Assembly: GCA_019057675.1 (NCBI GenBank)
Contig: JAHLWX010000006.1
Coordinates: forward strand, 1-42,559
Source of the DNA: Candidatus Jordarchaeum sp. LHC_1308
Lineage (GTDB): Archaea; Asgardarchaeota; Jordiarchaeia; Jordiarchaeales; Freyrarchaeaceae
Direction of reading: 5' to 3'
Length of the DNA: 42,559 nucleotides
Of this stretch, positions 38,173-42,559 are shown piece after piece (the first letter of the stretch is position 1; each line of letters starts with the position of its first letter). Below the pieces are notes generated by a model. The model saw only the letters and a program-made list of their open reading frames with translations, searched no databases and was not told the DNA's origin. Made by a program: the position numbers and the translations under genes.

Positions 38173-38350
38173 GTTCCCTCCAGCAACCGGAACCATGAGC
38201 AAAAAGTTTTGTTAAAAATATATAAGGCATTCTAATAGAGAAGCAACCATAGTCCTTCTGGCGGCTTTTCAAAACAAGCATCTTACCTAAAACTTTTTAT
38301 CCGTTTACCCTCCTTTATCGTAAAAGATGCTTTCTTAAGGGGGTTTACAG

Positions 38351-39079
38351 TTGGGGAGTGATAAAGGTAGTCCTCCTAACCTTCTTCTAAAGTTGGGTGC
38401 AAACATCTTTCTGGCTGGTATTCTGTCAATACCTTTCTCCGTGTTATCAGCCGTCCTAGCATACTACATATTGGTCGAAGCATTGCAGTTGCCTTTAGCG
38501 GTGGTCATCGGTCTAGCTCCAGTATACTACTTAATTGCAAAATGGTGTTTTAGGTTATTCTTCCTAGTCTTAGCTAGAGCTCAGTTGAAGCCAGTTGAAG
38601 AGGGGCACTTTGAAGCAGACTTCAGAAACAGTAACGTTAGGAACTGGCTGGTAAACATATCACTTGTGGATGCGGTCAAGTACTTCGTGGGCAACCCGCC
38701 CTTGGGGCAAACATTCCTTAGGCCGTCCCTCTACAAGTTCCTTGGAGCAAAGCTAGGCAAAACAGTCTCCTTAGACGATGTCACTGACCCATATCTTCTA
38801 GAAATGGAAGACGGCGCTGTTGCTGGTGGTCATTCTTTCATAGTAACTCATATCTCGAGGAACGGTGGGCTTTACCTCAAAAAAGTGAAGATCGGTCGTA
38901 ATGCGCTCATCGGAATACGCTCAACGATAATGCCAGGAGTTGAAGTTGGTGAGGGAGCGATTGTGGCGGCAGGCTCCTTGGTTCCAATGGACGCAAAGAT
39001 ACCGCCATACACCTTGTGGTCCGGTATTCCTGCAAGACAAGTAAAATCATTAAAAGAGGAAGCCAAAGACCAAACCTAG
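38351..39079 (+). CDS. Membrane-anchored left-handed beta-helix (hexapeptide) acyltransferase
   Basis: N-terminal hydrophobic helices; hexapeptide repeats VKIGRNALIGIRSTIMPGVEVGEGAIVAAGSLVPMDAKIPPYTLWSGIPARQVK. Confidence 0.8.
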   Translation: MGSDKGSPPNLLLKLGANIFLAGILSIPFSVLSAVLAYYILVEALQLPLAVVIGLAPVYYLIAKWCFRLFFLVLARAQLKPVEEGHFEADFRNSNVRNWLVNISLVDAVKYFVGNPPLGQTFLRPSLYKFLGAKLGKTVSLDDVTDPYLLEMEDGAVAGGHSFIVTHISRNGGLYLKKVKIGRNALIGIRSTIMPGVEVGEGAIVAAGSLVPMDAKIPPYTLWSGIPARQVKSLKEEAKDQT

Positions 39080-39094
39080 GCAGGTGTAGCTGGA

Positions 39095-39778
39095 ATGAAG
39101 CCGTTGAGGGTCATGGAAGGTGTCTTCTTGATTGGTGGCGCGGGGATTTCCCATGATGCTGATTGTTGCATCTACCTGGTCGATGCAGGCGGAAGCCTTG
39201 TGCTAATCGACTCTGGGGTTGGAGTTGACACTGAGAAAATAGTTAAAAACGTGAGGGACGCCGGCTACAATCCCAAAGACATAGAATATCTAATAGGCAC
39301 ACACAAACACATAGACCATATAGGCGGAAACCGCTTCTTCAAAGACTCCTTCAATTGCAAGGTTATAATGCATAAACTGGACGCTGAAGCCGTAGAGTCA
39401 GGGGATCAGCTCACGACGGGAGCACAGCTTTACGGCGTAAAACTTCGTCCATGCAAAGTCGACATGAAAATCAGCCAAACAACAAGCTTAACAGTCGGCC
39501 AGCTCACTTTCATGCTTCTACACACCCCAGGACATACGCCGGGAAGTATATCGGTCCTCCTAGAAAAGGAAGGTAAACGCATCCTCTTCGGCCAAGATGT
39601 TCACGGACCAATAGAGCCCTCATGGGGCTCCGACGTTAACCAGTACTGCAAATCAATGAAGCTTTTACTCTCCCTTAACGCTGACATACTGTGTGAAGGA
39701 CACTTCGGAATATACACATCCCCTGAAAAAGTCAAGGCATACATAGAAAGATACATGCAAATCTACGGGTGCAAGTAA
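39095..39778 (+). CDS. Metallo-beta-lactamase fold hydrolase (glyoxalase II-like)
   Basis: YLIGTHKHIDHIGGNRFF, LLHTPGHTPGSISVLLE, ILFGQDVHGP, LCEGHFG. Confidence 0.88.
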   Translation: MKPLRVMEGVFLIGGAGISHDADCCIYLVDAGGSLVLIDSGVGVDTEKIVKNVRDAGYNPKDIEYLIGTHKHIDHIGGNRFFKDSFNCKVIMHKLDAEAVESGDQLTTGAQLYGVKLRPCKVDMKISQTTSLTVGQLTFMLLHTPGHTPGSISVLLEKEGKRILFGQDVHGPIEPSWGSDVNQYCKSMKLLLSLNADILCEGHFGIYTSPEKVKAYIERYMQIYGCK

Positions 39779-39870
39779 ACTTCTCCTAATACTTTTTCTG
39801 GCAGAGTGCCTAGAAGAGTTTAGATGGAATATAAGGTTACTTTACGCATTATTGCCATCCGGCATGTAAG

Positions 39871-40056
39871 ATGGCTCCTATTTTTGAAGAACTAGAAAGG
39901 GAGGAATGGGATGGAAAGCCCAGGGGGCCAAGAAGCTTTTTAATGCAACTATAGATCTACAGGTTTTATGGTGATAGCATAAGGATTCCTAGGCCGAGGC
40001 GGTTCATAACTGTCAAGAAGTGTGGCAAATACCAGAAGAAGTTCATTGACGTATAG
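39871..40056 (+). pseudogene. Short coding relic interrupted by in-frame TAG
   Basis: One frame reads MAPIFEELEREEWDGKPRGPRSFLMQL*IYRFYGDSIRIPRPRRFITVKKCGKYQKKFIDV*. Confidence 0.3.
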
Positions 40057-40283
40057 AGATAGAACAATAAAATCGGTGAAATAACGGTAAAACACTGACA
40101 GGCTTGTCGTGTCATTTAAGGAAAGAAGTTGTCTTAACTAACTCAAGCGATTGGATGACTATAAGACATAAACGAGCCTGACGTTACATACGTATGCAAA
40201 TTCCTTATGCATTTTTAATTGAAAAATAACTTTTTACCAAAAATTTTTTCTAAGTCTTACTTACAATATCGGAGGGAAGGCGG

Positions 40284-42559
40284 TTGTTGAATGTTAGAAG
40301 CCCTGTCTTTACGCATTTCATTTCTCTCTTAGGCCTTCTCCTCGCGTTTTCTGCAGTTTTCAGCGTGCGTTTTCAAGTTGAATGGTTAACCCCCCTCGTC
40401 CTCTCGTCCTCCGCTCTACCTCTCTCCCTTCTACTACTACTCTTATCTATGGTTTTCTTTTCGTTTCCTCTATCGGTCAGTGGCCGAGATAGCCTCAACT
40501 ACATTCTCCCTGTGTCTACACAAGTGCTCTTATTATACATGATATCTCTGTCGGGGTACACTACGCTTATAAGGGTTCAGAGCTTCTCCCTGACCTTATG
40601 GGACGGGTACACGAGACAAGTTATGTGGATCCTGCCAGCACTCTTTTACTTTGTAAGTTGGCTTCGCTCCCTCAGAGGTTTCTCCTCTAAAAAGGAGTAC
40701 ATCCCCTTAGCCGTGGCTGCCTTCTTCACCCTTCTCCTATCACTCCACAAACCTGCTCCAGTCATAATCCTTGGTGCCGAATCGTACCTTTTTATGCTTC
40801 CTACAGGCACTACCCCCTCCACCCTAGTGGCCTCCCTTCTAGTTCTCTCCTGCATCCTTATAGGAGTCAGACCTCCAACGGGAAGCTTAAAGGGAAAAGT
40901 TGCCACCGTGCTGACTTTCACCCCCACCTTTCTCATCTTGGCTTCCGAGTCGCTGATTGCCGAAAGAGCCGCCTTGATTCTAGGGCAATACGACAACTTA
41001 ATCCACTCATTTTTCCCCCTACACTTCAATTTTTTTACCTGCCTTTCGCTTACCGCACTTCTAGGAGGAGTAGCTCTCTCCTCAAGTAAAAAAGTGGAGC
41101 AGGTTGTTTTCCTTTCCTGTATGGCCTTCACTCTCATCTACCCAGCATTATACAGGATGCTAGCCCAACCTCTCAGACCCATAGCTGTGGAGCCAGCCCC
41201 CCTTGTATGGCTCACCACAATTCTAGCCGCACTAATAGTCCTCCGCCCCCACCCATCCAAGGTCTTTCTAGCATTAATTTTCATCTTCCTTTTCTTTTTT
41301 CCAATCCAAGTTTCATCATACTCTCCTCCCCTAGCCTCGCTAGACGTCCACATAGACGTAGACGACAGAATAGACCCAGCTATACTGGAAACGAGTGGTA
41401 TACCAGGACCAATACACATAATACTACGCTTCCCCTTCCTCCCAGATAACGTGTTAGAGAAGTTAAGCGATACACCTCTCTTTGAAATATCATATCACAA
41501 TGATAGGCTCGCAGTCTATAGAGGATATGTAAACTTGGTCTACGGAGTATTAAACGCCTCAACTGACGACTGGAAGGAATTAGTTAGAAATCTGGTGAGA
41601 GAATTTAACTTAGAGTACGTTCTTCTTAATAGAAACCCGTCGGAGATACCGGTCTTCAGCCTTGACCCCGCAGTTTACTCGGTTGACGCTGATGTTCTTC
41701 ATGCCTTGAACATAACGGGGAGAAGAGTAACGGTCGCGGTCATAGACTCAGGGATAAACGACGCAGACCCAGAAATAACGGGCAAGAGTGAAGGGCGCAT
41801 AATATACCAAGTGAACTTCATAACTGGAGGGGAGGGCGACCCGCTACTGGTTGGAGACCTAACGCCAACAGATGGAAAGTACCATGGGACGTTTGTTGCG
41901 AGAACAATAGCTGGAACGAGGGGGATAGCTCCTCACGCCAACCTGATAGACCTTAAGGTTCAGTTAGAGATGGGCGAAATGTACTATGACACAACTCTGC
42001 GAATAGTCAAGGCAGTAGAGTGGTGTATAAAAAACAAGGATCGATTCAACATCTCAATCATAAACTTAAGTATGGGAAACAAGGAGGGAACAGGCGGCAT
42101 GATAGACGAAGTGGTAAACAAGGCGGTCTTAGCTGGAATAACTGTAATTGCTGCAGCTGGAACATACCTTAACCCAACCGAAATCCGTATTAACTCCATA
42201 TCCACGCCTGGAACAGCCAGCCTCGCTGTTACCGTGGGGGCGACGCAGAGCTATACCGAAGATGTTTGGGCTTACCTGCCAGCAAGCGCCATAGGACCAG
42301 GATGGATGACGCCCAAACCAGACATGGTGGCTCCGGGACCATATACTAGCGGGTCAACACCCGTAGTTGCGGGGGTGGCCGCCCTCCTATGCCAAGCCGC
42401 TGAAGAACTAAATATACCTCAGGGTCTCAGGAGCCTTGCTGTGAAATGCGCTCTATTACAGGGGGCGGCGCAAAACGACTTAGGAATGCCGGGATTTGAC
42501 CCCTTCTACGGATATGGAAAAGTTAATGCCCTTTCATCATACCTTGCATTAAGAAGCAT
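40284..42559 (+). CDS. Subtilisin-like serine protease (S8) with polytopic N-terminal membrane domain (3' end cut by window edge)
   Basis: Own translation from TTG 40284 (SD ggaggg): MLNVRSPVFTHFISLLGLLLAFSAVFSV... many TM segments ... VTVAVIDSGIND (Asp), YHGTFVARTIAG (His), INLSMG, TSGSTPVVAGVAALL (Ser). Missed by the ORF track because it has no stop in the window. Confidence 0.87.
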   Translation, partial: MLNVRSPVFTHFISLLGLLLAFSAVFSVRFQVEWLTPLVLSSSALPLSLLLLLLSMVFFSFPLSVSGRDSLNYILPVSTQVLLLYMISLSGYTTLIRVQSFSLTLWDGYTRQVMWILPALFYFVSWLRSLRGFSSKKEYIPLAVAAFFTLLLSLHKPAPVIILGAESYLFMLPTGTTPSTLVASLLVLSCILIGVRPPTGSLKGKVATVLTFTPTFLILASESLIAERAALILGQYDNLIHSFFPLHFNFFTCLSLTALLGGVALSSSKKVEQVVFLSCMAFTLIYPALYRMLAQPLRPIAVEPAPLVWLTTILAALIVLRPHPSKVFLALIFIFLFFFPIQVSSYSPPLASLDVHIDVDDRIDPAILETSGIPGPIHIILRFPFLPDNVLEKLSDTPLFEISYHNDRLAVYRGYVNLVYGVLNASTDDWKELVRNLVREFNLEYVLLNRNPSEIPVFSLDPAVYSVDADVLHALNITGRRVTVAVIDSGINDADPEITGKSEGRIIYQVNFITGGEGDPLLVGDLTPTDGKYHGTFVARTIAGTRGIAPHANLIDLKVQLEMGEMYYDTTLRIVKAVEWCIKNKDRFNISIINLSMGNKEGTGGMIDEVVNKAVLAGITVIAAAGTYLNPTEIRINSISTPGTASLAVTVGATQSYTEDVWAYLPASAIGPGWMTPKPDMVAPGPYTSGSTPVVAGVAALLCQAAEELNIPQGLRSLAVKCALLQGAAQNDLGMPGFDPFYGYGKVNALSSYLALRS

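Noticed and set aside
39871-40056. Pyrrolysine readthrough of the in-frame TAG
   Set aside because: Short, isolated frame with further stops soon after; gene decay is simpler and no Pyl machinery is visible here.
40646-41419. Minus-strand ORFs of 163 and 93 aa
   Set aside because: Antisense to the continuous membrane-subtilase frame whose catalytic motifs are in the same reading frame as the TTG start.
1-42559. CRISPR arrays, rRNA, intact transposons
   Set aside because: No regularly spaced direct repeats, rRNA-like blocks or intact transposase ORFs were seen by eye.

Overview
A 42.6 kb archaeal chromosomal window. Archaeal markers include GGGP synthase, Alba, aRF1, CofG/CofH, NreA-like and archaeal-type aminoacyl-tRNA synthetases; a Thermoproteota/Bathyarchaeia-like origin is an inference only. 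Most of it is housekeeping: PdxS (cut by the left edge), an OYE/FadH-like flavoprotein, inositol-phosphate synthase, ATP-grasp, RNase Z, Lrp, GGGPS, PheA, CofG-CofH, Alba, PurB, NreA-like, AsnRS, TrmB, an interrupted tRNA-Ile(GAU), acyl-CoA dehydrogenase, amidohydrolase, ValRS, aRF1, TyrRS, PAP2, an NDP-forming acyl-CoA synthetase subunit, an LbH acyltransferase, an MBL hydrolase, and a membrane subtilase cut by the right edge. The most interesting signal is a scattered set of small-GTPase-regulator-like folds. A compact 22.5-24.2 kb locus has a longin-like protein, a V4R (Bet3/TRAPP-clan) protein and a Roadblock/LC7 protein. Elsewhere there is a longin-headed 652-aa coiled-coil protein, a tandem Roadblock protein and a decayed Roadblock-like gene. 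Together they suggest an undescribed archaeal TRAPP/Ragulator-like module. Other notable points are a tRNA-Ile with up to four insertions, a cofH with no ATG/GTG/TTG start, an acyl-CoA dehydrogenase fused to a winged-helix-like tail, and a polytopic subtilase with Thr in place of the oxyanion Asn. No database search was possible; family calls come from motif recognition.
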